DNA of 42,715 nucleotides from Pseudomonadota bacterium (GTDB lineage Bacteria > Pseudomonadota > Gammaproteobacteria > Acidiferrobacterales > Acidiferrobacteraceae), in assembly GCA_021777535.1 (NCBI GenBank), contig JAJYDN010000019.1:1-42715 (forward strand), in the 5' to 3' direction. How positions within the stretch are numbered: position 1 is the stretch's first letter; the number at the start of each line of letters is the position of its first letter. Positions 18,173-25,910 of the stretch are shown piece by piece. The notes below the pieces were generated by a model that ran no database searches, was not told where the DNA came from, and worked only from the letters and a program-made list of their open reading frames with translations. Both the position numbers and the translations under genes were made by a program.

Positions 18173-18826
18173 TCACTGGAGCGCACAGGGCCAGTTGCCG
18201 TTGGCGGTGGCCGCCGAACTCGCACAGGAGCGCAACTCGCCCGCACCGTAGTACTTGACGGTCCAGTGCGCAAAATTGGTCGTATCCGACTTGGCCTCGA
18301 ACAGGAAACTCCCGCTCTCGAGCGGCGCGCCGCCGGGCGCGCGGATGGTTCCATCGGGGTAGAAGGCGAGCACATAGGGTGTGCCCGGAGGAGGTGCCGC
18401 AATGGCCGATACCGTGCCGTCTTCGGTGGTCGCCGTCATCATGCAGGCGACCTGGTTGTATTCGCTGGCAAAGCGCGCCACCGTCATGCTGGGCCCATTC
18501 ATCAACTGCGTTGCCGTGGTAACCGCCACACCGGCCGCCGGCTGCGTCAATGTGTCGACCCAGGAGCAGGCGCTCGGGCTTGCCGCCTGCTGGTACTCGA
18601 GCTGCATGTAGACCGGCGCATTGGCCTTCACGGCATAGGCGCGCGCCCACTGCATATCCTCCTGCAGGCGGCTTGCGGCCACGCGTATGCGCCCATTCGT
18701 CACCCACCGGGAAAAATTCGGAACGGCAAGCCCCAGCACGATCGCCATGATCGCGATGGCCACCATCAATTCGAGCAGCGTCACGCCCAGCATCGTGCGC
18801 CTGGACTGTCGGTCGCTGTATACCAC
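18173..18826 (-). CDS. fimT: FimT/GspH-type pseudopilin
   Basis: A 217-residue pseudopilin at the head of the minor pilin operon. The leader MVYSDRQSRRTMLG precedes VTLLELMVAIAIMAIVLGLA, with Glu at +5 after the Gly cleavage site. The conserved FimT/GspH helix NGRIRVAASRLQEDMQWARA, followed by YAVKANAPV, is recognisable. The Cys-rich C-terminus (LRSCAS...NWPC) may be disulfide-linked. It is probably FimT or FimU; the two cannot be separated here. FimT in some bacteria binds DNA for uptake, so a role in competence is possible but unproven. Confidence 0.83.
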   Translation of the reverse strand: MVYSDRQSRRTMLGVTLLELMVAIAIMAIVLGLAVPNFSRWVTNGRIRVAASRLQEDMQWARAYAVKANAPVYMQLEYQQAASPSACSWVDTLTQPAAGVAVTTATQLMNGPSMTVARFASEYNQVACMMTATTEDGTVSAIAAPPPGTPYVLAFYPDGTIRAPGGAPLESGSFLFEAKSDTTNFAHWTVKYYGAGELRSCASSAATANGNWPCALQ

Positions 18827-19137
18827 GCCTTCCTCCCTCCCCCTCCCCTGCCCGCGCGGATCCCTGCGCGGCCGGCATGATCTTCATTCCCGCCGCGCCC
18901 GTAATCACCTGCGCTGTATCCGCCCTGTCCCGGGCATGGAGAACGACGATGCCTACACTACACGTTTAGCACAAATGGGACCGTTGGCAAGCCGCGCAGA
19001 CCGATCCTCGGGCACGGCGGCCGGCCATTTTTCGCATGATTGGAATCGGGTCCCGCATCCTGACTGTGGGGTGTCACCGCCTGCAGGCCGCCAAAAAGCC
19101 CGCCGGGCCCCGCTGCGCGCCGCGACCCCGCAGGCCG
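18827..19137. other. Intergenic region fimT-pilC
   Basis: This 311-base stretch has no credible gene. It should contain the promoter of the fimT-pilV-pilW-pilX-pilY1 operon, but I see only weak sigma-70-like candidates and no GG-N10-GC sigma-54 element on the minus strand. A purine-rich run (GGGGAGGGGGAGGGAGGAAG on the minus strand, about 18829-18848) lies directly before fimT and contains its ribosome binding site. The pilC-proximal end holds the short hairpin listed separately. Confidence 0.6.
19093..19108 (-). terminator. Possible intrinsic terminator of pilC
   Basis: On the minus strand GCCC-GGC-GGGC is followed directly by TTTTT, 30 bases after the pilC stop. The U-tract is well placed, but the stem is only 4 bp, so efficiency is doubtful. 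It would separate pilC from the fimT operon. Confidence 0.45.
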
Positions 19138-20397
19138 CTAGCCCTGATGGGTCACCACCGAACCGAGTTCGAAGATCGGCATGTACATGGCCACCACCAG
19201 CGTACCGACAACGATGCCCAGGATCACCATGATGATGGGCTCCATCAGGGTCGACATACGGGCGACGGTTTCATCGACCTCCCCCTCATAGAAATCGGCG
19301 ACCTTGTCGGCCATCACCTCGATCGCACCGGTCTGCTCGCCGATGCCGAGCATGTGGACCGCCATCGGCGGGAAGACCTTGCTCTCTTTGAGCGAATCGG
19401 AGATGTAGCCGCCTTCAAGGACCCGCAGGCGGGCTGCCTCGACCGCCTCTTCGATGATCATGTTGTTCGAGATCTTGGATAGTGTCTCCAGGGCCTCGTT
19501 GATCGGCACACCAGCCGCCTGCATGGTGGCAAGCGTGCGCATGAAACGCGCCACCGAGCCTTTGAGCACCACGGCGCCGACGATGGGCAGCTTCAGTGCC
19601 AGCCGGTCGACCTGCTTGCGGAAACCGAGATTGCGCCGATAGGTCTCCTTGAAGGCAAACAGCGCCGCGATCGGTATCCCAAAGACTAGATACCAGTTGC
19701 CGCGCATCCAGTTCGAGATCGAGACTACAGCCTGGGTCAGCGCCGGCAGACTCGCGCCGAAGCTATTGAAAAGATGCGCAAAGACCGGTACCACGAAGAT
19801 CATCAGGATCGCAGTGACCGCCACCATCACCGTCAGGATCGAGGCCGGATAAAACATCGCCGACCGGATCTTCTTTTGCAGGGCTAGCGACTTTTCGCGG
19901 TAATCGGCAAGCCGCAAAAGGATGGTATCGAGGATACCGCCCTGGTCGCCTGCCGCGAGCAGCGACACGAACAGCCGGTTGAAATATTTGGGATAGCGGC
20001 CGAACGCCTCGGCGATGCGCTCACCGTTTTTGATCGGGGTGAGGATCCCTTCGATCATGTTCTGCACGGGCTTGCTGTCACTTGCCGTCGCCAGAAGCTC
20101 GAAGGCCTGTACCATCGGCACGCCCGCGTTGATCATGGTCGAGAGCTGGCGGATCATGACCACGATCTGGCCTTCCTTGACGCTGCCCCCGCCAAAGAGT
20201 GGGGTGGGCTTTTTGCGGACACTCATCACATGGAGGCCGCGCTTTTTGAGAAGCGTGCGGGCCACCACCAGCGTCGGCGCCTCGATCTCGCCCTTCTGGA
20301 CGGCACCCTGGGCATCCTTGGCCTGGAACGTGAATACGACCATCTTGGGCCCCTTCGCCTTGGCCGCCTGTCCCTTGTCTGTCACCGCTGTTGCCAT
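19138..20397 (-). CDS. pilC: Type IV pilus inner-membrane platform protein PilC
   Basis: Polytopic protein that couples the PilB/PilT motors to the pilus. The 419 residues contain two GspF/PilC domains: EGQIVVMIRQLSTMINAGVP early and SVARFMRTLATMQAAGVP in the second half, with RSAMFYPASILTVMVAVTAI and PIIMVILGIVVGTLVVAMYM as membrane helices. The start at ATG 20397 (MATAVTDKGQ) has GAGG six bases upstream. ATG 20403 would leave no spacing, and the frame further upstream has no similarity. Unusually, pilB and pilD are not beside it in this window. It is distinguished from GspF (38604-39815) by its N-terminal KMVVFTFQAKDAQG and its pilus neighbourhood. Confidence 0.93.
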   Translation of the reverse strand: MATAVTDKGQAAKAKGPKMVVFTFQAKDAQGAVQKGEIEAPTLVVARTLLKKRGLHVMSVRKKPTPLFGGGSVKEGQIVVMIRQLSTMINAGVPMVQAFELLATASDSKPVQNMIEGILTPIKNGERIAEAFGRYPKYFNRLFVSLLAAGDQGGILDTILLRLADYREKSLALQKKIRSAMFYPASILTVMVAVTAILMIFVVPVFAHLFNSFGASLPALTQAVVSISNWMRGNWYLVFGIPIAALFAFKETYRRNLGFRKQVDRLALKLPIVGAVVLKGSVARFMRTLATMQAAGVPINEALETLSKISNNMIIEEAVEAARLRVLEGGYISDSLKESKVFPPMAVHMLGIGEQTGAIEVMADKVADFYEGEVDETVARMSTLMEPIIMVILGIVVGTLVVAMYMPIFELGSVVTHQG

Positions 20398-20876
20398 GGT
20401 CATCCTCTGCGCCGCGTAGCGCCTGCCGGAGGGGCCAACACCAGGCCGCCGCCTTTTTTCCATACCTTCCTTACCCTAGTCGGTCTGCCGGTAATCGACA
20501 AGGCAAAAGGCGCAGGGTGACAGGCCTTCTGCCCGCCGCCTCCCATGTTGGCACACATCTTGATAGTAGACCTGCCTATATGAGGCCGATGTAAGGGCGA
20601 TCCTTCCCGAAGAACGGTAGAAAAGCCCCCATGTGCCGTTCTACGTCACATTACGCCGCCGCAGAGCGCTGTTACCTGCCGCAGAACGTCCATCGGACAC
20701 CCCACCCGCACTCATCGCAGGCCGGGATGATTTCTCCTTATCTGGACATTACTTAAACGCGATACCTGCGCCACCGTCAGACCATTCGCCACGCCTGGCA
20801 CAAAGCGTGCTATACATTCACTACAGATCCACCATTCGCTGGGAGTGGTGATACTAACGAGAGGAGTCACAAGGCC
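20398..20876. other. Intergenic control region between divergent pilC and pilA
   Basis: This 479-base region has no gene. The pilA side holds the sigma-54 promoter listed below and two GGACA motifs at 20695-20699 and 20744-20748, about 50 and 100 bases upstream of it. They have the TGTC-type core I recall for PilR binding; this is a weak inference. The pilC side has no convincing sigma-70 promoter; the best is TTGTCG-N17-TAGGGT on the minus strand. A near sigma-54 match on the plus strand (20549-20563) lacks the -12 GC. Confidence 0.5.
20796..20811 (+). promoter_or_regulatory. sigma-54 (-24/-12) promoter of pilA
   Basis: TGGCACAAAGCGTGCT matches TGGCACR-N4-TTGCW except for one T-to-G. The invariant GG (20797-20798) and GC (20809-20810) are separated by exactly 10 bases. 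Transcription should start near 20822, leaving a leader of about 55 bases with GAGGAG before the pilA ATG. PilS/PilR in this window are the obvious activators. Confidence 0.85.
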
Positions 20877-21557
20877 ATGCAAATCACACGCACGGTGCGC
20901 GCCGGCATCCAGTCGGGCTTCACCTTAATCGAATTGATGGTGGTGATCGCCATCATCGGTATCCTGGCGGCGATCGCTATTCCCCAATATGAAAAGTACA
21001 TCGTGACCTCGAAGGCCCAGGACGTGGCGCAGAACTTCCACGGGGCGATCACGGCCGCAACTGCCGCGGTATCGGCGGCCCAGGCCGGCCAATCCACGCT
21101 GATTGCCGCCACCGAAGCCAATGGTGCGGCGCCGACCGCCTTGACCTCGGCCGCCGGCAACCCGGTTCTGAGCTATACTGCAGGCGATCCGGCAGCGAGC
21201 GGAACGGCTGGCGCGTCGCCCATCAACTTTGCTTATATAGGTTCGGTAGGAACCGCATTTACTGCTACCCCGGCTTATTGCGGGCAGATCAATATCGCTG
21301 GTGAGGCCGCCCCGACGGGGTATACTACAGGTGGCGCTTGGGTCGCCGCCGGTATTACGCAGCCCATCTTCATCAGCGTCAGCACGACCTGTCCCGCCAA
21401 TACGACCCTCGGGGTGGACATCGCCAATGCCCTGATCGGCGATGGCTCGGCCTCGGCCGTACAGCAGACGGATTCCGCGAACAACCCCGTAGCGGCGTGC
21501 GCCGCCGCGAGTGTCTGTGAGGCTGATGTCGGCCCGAACGGGACCGTCACCAACTAA
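20877..21557 (+). CDS. pilA: Major type IV pilin PilA
   Basis: Structural subunit of the type IV pilus. The 14-residue leader MQITRTVRAGIQSG is followed by FTLIELMVVIAIIGILAAIA, a perfect prepilin site with Glu at +5, then IPQYEKYIVTSKAQDVAQN. The mature pilin of about 212 residues is long for type IVa pilins, which are usually 140-160. Four Cys (AYCG, TTCP, AACA, SVCE) could form two disulfides. The C-terminal half is rich in Ala, Thr, Gly and Asn. The gene has its own sigma-54 promoter and a strong terminator, as expected for a highly expressed monocistron. A tfpX/tfpZ-type accessory gene is convergent downstream. Confidence 0.94.
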   Translation: MQITRTVRAGIQSGFTLIELMVVIAIIGILAAIAIPQYEKYIVTSKAQDVAQNFHGAITAATAAVSAAQAGQSTLIAATEANGAAPTALTSAAGNPVLSYTAGDPAASGTAGASPINFAYIGSVGTAFTATPAYCGQINIAGEAAPTGYTTGGAWVAAGITQPIFISVSTTCPANTTLGVDIANALIGDGSASAVQQTDSANNPVAACAAASVCEADVGPNGTVTN

Positions 21558-21577
21558 CCTGTTGTCAGTACCATTCG

Positions 21578-21609
21578 ACAGGACGCACACGTTGCGTCCT
21601 GTTTTTTTT
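21578..21609 (+). terminator. Intrinsic terminator of pilA
   Basis: ACAGGACGCA (21578-21587) pairs perfectly with TGCGTCCTGT (21593-21602) around the loop CACGT. It is followed by seven more T's (21603-21609). A 10-bp stem with a U-tract, 20 bases after the pilA stop, is a textbook rho-independent terminator. Confidence 0.95.
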
Positions 21610-22161
21610 GGCTTATGGCCGGCCAATAACGCCACCTTGGCGGATAGATCCTGCCGATAACCACAACCCCCTCACAGACCATCATCGCGGCATCTTTGCG
21701 GTCCATATCCCATCGCGCGCCTCTCTTGGTGAGAGCGGCGGCGCCCGTGGTGAACCCGCCTTCGACGCGCAAAAGCGGCGGCCAAGGTACCGCGCATGCC
21801 GGCAAAGTCTTGCGCTGAAGGTGTCTTGCCAAAACCGGCCTGACACGATCGAAGGCGCCAAGACATCTGAAACACGTGGTCAACGTGCGCCAAGGCTTTA
21901 AGGGACCTTTGGGGTAAGGAGAAGACCCTCGTCCTTGGTACCGGCTGGCACCCTTCCCTTATCCTGAATTGCAGCGGCCATTGATGACGATCCGGGTCAA
22001 CACAAACAGAAGTCCGTACGGATACCCCCTAGCCGGCGCGCATCGCCCCGCTACCGGACAAAAGACCATGGGGCCCGCACAGACCTCCTCGGATTCTCCG
22101 CCCTTAACCCATATGGCCCGTCAAGCGGGAGCCCTGGGCCTTCCTGCACGACACCCGCGCC
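21610..22161. other. Intergenic region pilA-tfpX/Z, no credible gene
   Basis: 552 bases between the pilA terminator and the 3' end of the accessory gene. Short open frames exist on both strands but lack ribosome binding sites and recognisable sequence. I see no tRNA, repeat array or insertion sequence remnant. It is unusually long for so compact a region and may hold a small RNA or a decayed gene that I cannot recognise. Confidence 0.5.
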
Positions 22162-22977
22162 TCACGGACCCGCAGCGGCGCGTTTCGCCGGCCGCGGCCA
22201 CATGGAGGCGCCCCCGCCTTGCGTCTCCGGCAACCGGCCGTAGCCCGCGTTGAACGGTAACACCGCGACTACCCGTCCGTTGTCCCGCCGCAACACCCAG
22301 GTGACCGTCGTGTAGATGCCATGCAGCGGCACGAAGGCATAGTGCGCCAGATGCGGATGGTGTATCTCAAAGGCCTTCAGCGCCGCGGCGGCCACCGCGT
22401 TTTTGTGACTCACCTTCGCCAAGGGATAACCATGCGTTGCCACATGCACCGATTCGGCCTTCGTATACGCCCGGTAGCGCCAGCCGCGCAGGAAGATCGG
22501 CGGTTCCCCCTGCAGGGTGCGGATCTCGGCTGCCCACAATGCTTTCTTGTTATGCGGCAAGTGCACATAGACGTAGAGGGGCTCTTCGTGGGCCGCTGCC
22601 AGCAACGCCTGGCCCTTCACGCCGATCCGCGCCACATGCGCGGCATCGAGCGCATAAAAAGAGCGATGCGCGAACACGACCAACTGGATGCGATGGGTGT
22701 ACAGGACGTGCATGGTAAACGCCAGCACGCCGGCCTGCATAAGACCGATCGCGGCGAGATCCCAGCGCAGCGACTTCTTGCCCGGCTTAAACACCATCAG
22801 CGTCAAAAGTGGCCCCAGGACGATGCCCCCGCCCGCCACGAGCGCGTACGCCGCCCAGGCGCCGTCGGCCCGCAAGAGCGGATACGGATACCACCAAAAG
22901 CGCATGAGGACATAGACGACGAACAACACCATGGCTGTCACAGCCATGTGCAGGACGAATGCTTCCAGACGGGACAT
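22162..22977 (-). CDS. TfpX/TfpZ family type IV pilin accessory protein
   Basis: A 271-residue inner-membrane protein. Residues 1-30 (SRLEAFVLHMAVTAMVLFVV then YVLMRFWWYPYPLLRADG) and 45-65 (GGGIVLGPLLTLMVFKPGK) match the conserved start of the TfpX/TfpZ family. A third helix follows at about 73-95 (WDLAAIGLMQAGVLAFTMHV) and then a mainly periplasmic domain of 170 residues. In Pseudomonas and Acinetobacter such proteins are encoded beside particular pilin types and help assembly or stability of that pilin. Here it lies downstream of pilA and convergent to it. An operon is therefore excluded, but a pilin-specific role is likely. No promoter could be fixed. Confidence 0.85.
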   Translation of the reverse strand: MSRLEAFVLHMAVTAMVLFVVYVLMRFWWYPYPLLRADGAWAAYALVAGGGIVLGPLLTLMVFKPGKKSLRWDLAAIGLMQAGVLAFTMHVLYTHRIQLVVFAHRSFYALDAAHVARIGVKGQALLAAAHEEPLYVYVHLPHNKKALWAAEIRTLQGEPPIFLRGWRYRAYTKAESVHVATHGYPLAKVSHKNAVAAAALKAFEIHHPHLAHYAFVPLHGIYTTVTWVLRRDNGRVVAVLPFNAGYGRLPETQGGGASMWPRPAKRAAAGP

Positions 22978-23153
22978 ACGGGCTTCCTTAAAAAGCGACG
23001 AAAAGGCGACACTTTCCGGGCGGCACGCCCGGCGTCACCTGCGACCGCGCAGACATCCTTTGCAGGCACCGCGTTTGGAGTCTAGCAGAAAATATCCTCT
23101 CCCCCGGACCTTCCGGGCACGGCCACACTGTCGCCGCGACCAAAGGGTGTGTA

Positions 23154-23182
23154 TTGACGACGAGACCTTCCTGCCGAACAAT
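23154..23182 (+). promoter_or_regulatory. sigma-70 promoter of the cytochrome gene
   Basis: TTGACG (23154-23159) and AACAAT (23177-23182) are separated by 17 bases, with 5/6 and 4/6 matches to consensus. The predicted start lies about 23 bases before the ATG at 23212. Confidence 0.55.
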
Positions 23183-23211
23183 GCCCAAAACAGACCCACA
23201 GGACGACGCCC

Positions 23212-23700
23212 ATGAAAATCACCAGGCGGCTTGTAGCTGCAACCGGACTTCTTTGCATACTCGGTACGGCGCCGGCGCTGGCTCTCAAAGCGCCCGCGCC
23301 TTACGCCCAGGCGGAAAAAGAGGGCGCCTACCTCTTCTTCCATGGGCATTTCGGTACGCGGGTGCATGCGCCCTTGACGACTGCGGAGTCCTTCAGCGCC
23401 TTCGGCAAGACCGAGGGTCCGCGCATGAGCTGCGCCACCTGTCACGCAGACGGCCGCACACCCGGTCATCTGCCAAACGGGCAGACCATCCCGAGCCTCG
23501 CCAATGCCGCCGCCATCTTCCCGCGCGTCACCGGCAACGGCGATCTGCGCACCCTCCCACAAGAGATCCGCCACTGTGTCCGCACGGGGATCCACGGGCA
23601 GGCCCCGGGCTATGGCGGCCCGGCCCTGGTCGATCTCGAGGTCTATCTCGCGACACTCGCCCGCGGCAAGCCGCTTGCGCCGAACGGCAAACCGCACTGA
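23212..23700 (+). CDS. Periplasmic mono-heme cytochrome c, SoxA/TsdA-like domain
   Basis: A 162-residue exported protein with a Sec signal peptide (residues 1-25, ending PALALK) and a single heme site C74-A-T-C-H78 in RMSCATCHADGR. No Met follows the heme motif. Instead there is a conserved-looking Cys122 in DLRTLPQEIRHCVRTGI followed by VDLEVYLATLARGKPL. This spacing and C-terminal pattern resemble the heme domains of SoxA and the N-terminal domain of thiosulfate dehydrogenase TsdA, whose distal ligand is cysteine. It may handle a sulfur compound or carry electrons, but it stands alone here with no sox genes nearby. ATG 23212 follows AGGACG. It is convergent with mrdA. Confidence 0.8.
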   Translation: MKITRRLVAATGLLCILGTAPALALKAPAPYAQAEKEGAYLFFHGHFGTRVHAPLTTAESFSAFGKTEGPRMSCATCHADGRTPGHLPNGQTIPSLANAAAIFPRVTGNGDLRTLPQEIRHCVRTGIHGQAPGYGGPALVDLEVYLATLARGKPLAPNGKPH

Positions 23701-23720
23701 TCGCGGTCTGCGAATAATCC

Positions 23721-25688
23721 TCAACCGACGGGATCCCGCCTGCCCTTCCCAAGGCGCGCGGCCGCAAGAAGGCGGCCTGCCTGCGCGCCCTCGCCCGGGC
23801 TGCGGCTGCGGGCCTGTTCGAAGTAACGGATACGGGAGGCGCTCGCGTGCCGCACGTGCACATGGCCGAGCAGATCGAGATTGATGAGCGCGCGGGCGAT
23901 CTCGGTGGGAATGGCCGATCGCGCCCCGAACCCTGCATGTTCGAGTACGACGGCGACCACGATGCGGGGATGCGGCACGGGGGCTGCCGCCACGATGAGT
24001 GCATCCGAATGGAACCGCGGGCCCTTGTAGGCACCCTGCCACGGCCGGCTCCAGAGTTGCGCCGTGCCGGTCTTGGCGGCGACCCGGTAGGGAAGCCGGT
24101 GCGCCATGATGTGCGCGGTGCCCAAAGAGCCCGACACGACACGCGTCAGATCCGCAAGCAAAAGACGCAGGCTCGCGCGCCGGTGATGCGCAACCCGCGG
24201 ATAGGGATGCGGTTTGGTAAAGTGCACTCTGCCCGTACGCGGATTCTGTATTCCCCGCACCACGTAAGGACGCATGCGGACGCCGTGATGGGCGAGCGCC
24301 GCGAAGGCGTCTGCCAGCTGCAAAGGGGTCACCAGAAGCGGCCCCTGGCCGATGCCCGTGATGACGGTTTCCCCCGCATACCACGGCGCATCGTGTGCCC
24401 GGATCCACCGCGGCGTCGGGACGACGCCGGCCGATTCGTCCGGCAGATCGATCCCCGTCGGGCGCCCGAATCCAAAATCCGTCAGATAGCGCGCCATGCG
24501 GGTGATGCCCAACCGGTAGGCAAGCTTGTAGAAGTAGACATCGGAGGATTCTTCGAGGGCCCTGCGCAGACCGATGCGGCCCATGCCCCACGGCAGCCAG
24601 TCATGGAAGAGATGATCGTTGCCCGGGATGTGCCAGGTCCCCCGGCAGCGCACGAGACGCGATGGATGAAACCAGCGTGTCTGCAGCGCCGCATAGGCGT
24701 AAAAGGGCTTGATGGAAGATCCCGGCGGATAGAGACCGTTCAGGACGCGATCATCGAGCGGTGCGCCAGGATCGCGGATCAAGGCCTGATAGCGGCGCCG
24801 CCCGATCCCCGTGACAAACGGATTCGGATCGAACTCGGGACTGCTGACGAGCGCGAGCACCGCGCCTGTACGGGGGTCCAGCGCCACGGCCGCACCCCTT
24901 TTGTCCTTGAACATCTCCTCGGCGACCGCCTGCATCTGCGCACTCACCGTGAGATAGAGATTATCCCCCCGCACGCCGGGATTACGGGCAAGCACCTTCA
25001 TCAGGCGGCCCTGCGCATCGACCTCGCGATCCTCAAAGCCCAACCGCCCCATGAGCACGCGCTGATAGCGTTCTTCGACCCCTGACTGGCCGGCATCCGC
25101 GTAGCCCGCGTAGCGGCGCGGATGGCGGGCGAGTTCGCGTGCGGTAAGGGGCGCTACATAGCCCACCACATCTTCGGCAAGGCCTCCCAGGGGATAATTC
25201 CGGTGGAGTTGCGCCGTCAGATGCACCCCCGGCAGTTCATGGAGATGCGCAGCGATGGTATCGGCCTCGGCGGCCGACAGGACGCGGCGCACGGCCACCA
25301 AAGCGTAAGGATCGCTCGCCTGCAGCCGCCGGGTGAACGCGCGCGCATCGCGCCGGTTGAAACCGATGAGGCTCTTTATGCGCGCAAGCAACGTGGCCAT
25401 GTGCGCCACGCGATGCGGCTCGACGGTGAGGCTATAGACCGGAAAATCATCGGCCAGCACGATGCCGCGGCGATCCAGGATGAGACCCCGCGGCGGGATC
25501 ACGGGAAGCGGCCGCGTGAGATTGCCGCGCGCAAGTGCCGCGTAATGGGCGTGGCGCCAGACCTCCACATACACAAGCCGCCCCACGAGGATCGCCACGA
25601 GTGATGACATGACCGCGAGCATGATGACGACCCGCGTCGCGAAGAGGCGGCGCTCTCCGCCCGCATCGGGCAGGAAGGCCTTGCGCAT
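23721..25688 (-). CDS. mrdA: Penicillin-binding protein 2 (peptidoglycan transpeptidase)
   Basis: Elongasome transpeptidase anchored in the inner membrane that shapes the side wall. The 655 residues start MRKAFLPDAGGERRLFATRV with one transmembrane helix (VVIMLAVMSSLVAILVGRLV). The PBP dimerisation domain follows (IPPRGLILDRRGIVLADDFP). The transpeptidase motifs are SxxK in PPGSSIKPF (about 324-327), SSD near 381-383 in EESSDVYFYKLA, and KTG in VAAKTGTAQLWSR. GAGGGGG precedes ATG 25688; the frame extends 17 codons further upstream without similarity. Unlike in many relatives, mreBCD and rodA are not adjacent. The gene is isolated between the convergent cytochrome gene and a divergent dsbG-like gene. 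Confidence 0.94.
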   Translation of the reverse strand: MRKAFLPDAGGERRLFATRVVIMLAVMSSLVAILVGRLVYVEVWRHAHYAALARGNLTRPLPVIPPRGLILDRRGIVLADDFPVYSLTVEPHRVAHMATLLARIKSLIGFNRRDARAFTRRLQASDPYALVAVRRVLSAAEADTIAAHLHELPGVHLTAQLHRNYPLGGLAEDVVGYVAPLTARELARHPRRYAGYADAGQSGVEERYQRVLMGRLGFEDREVDAQGRLMKVLARNPGVRGDNLYLTVSAQMQAVAEEMFKDKRGAAVALDPRTGAVLALVSSPEFDPNPFVTGIGRRRYQALIRDPGAPLDDRVLNGLYPPGSSIKPFYAYAALQTRWFHPSRLVRCRGTWHIPGNDHLFHDWLPWGMGRIGLRRALEESSDVYFYKLAYRLGITRMARYLTDFGFGRPTGIDLPDESAGVVPTPRWIRAHDAPWYAGETVITGIGQGPLLVTPLQLADAFAALAHHGVRMRPYVVRGIQNPRTGRVHFTKPHPYPRVAHHRRASLRLLLADLTRVVSGSLGTAHIMAHRLPYRVAAKTGTAQLWSRPWQGAYKGPRFHSDALIVAAAPVPHPRIVVAVVLEHAGFGARSAIPTEIARALINLDLLGHVHVRHASASRIRYFEQARSRSPGEGAQAGRLLAAARLGKGRRDPVG

Positions 25689-25910
25689 GATTCCCCCTCG
25701 GAACGGATGACACGGGGCCCGCGGGGCCGCGGGCGCCATCCCTGGCGAACGCGGGGCAGATCCCGTGCCCGTCTGTTACGACAACCAGATCGCCCAACCG
25801 TTCCCTGGCCGCGCGCACCCATCCGGTTCCCCACTGGATTTGCTAGACTGCCTCTCCATGGCGCGCATGCGCCGAGGCGATGGCCACACAGGATAAAGGA
25901 GGGGAACACC

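Noticed and set aside
20549..20564. Second sigma-54 promoter upstream of pilA
   Set aside because: TGGCACA and spacing fit, but the -12 GC is GA, which normally abolishes activity, and it lies more than 300 bases from pilA. It is mentioned only as a possible relic.
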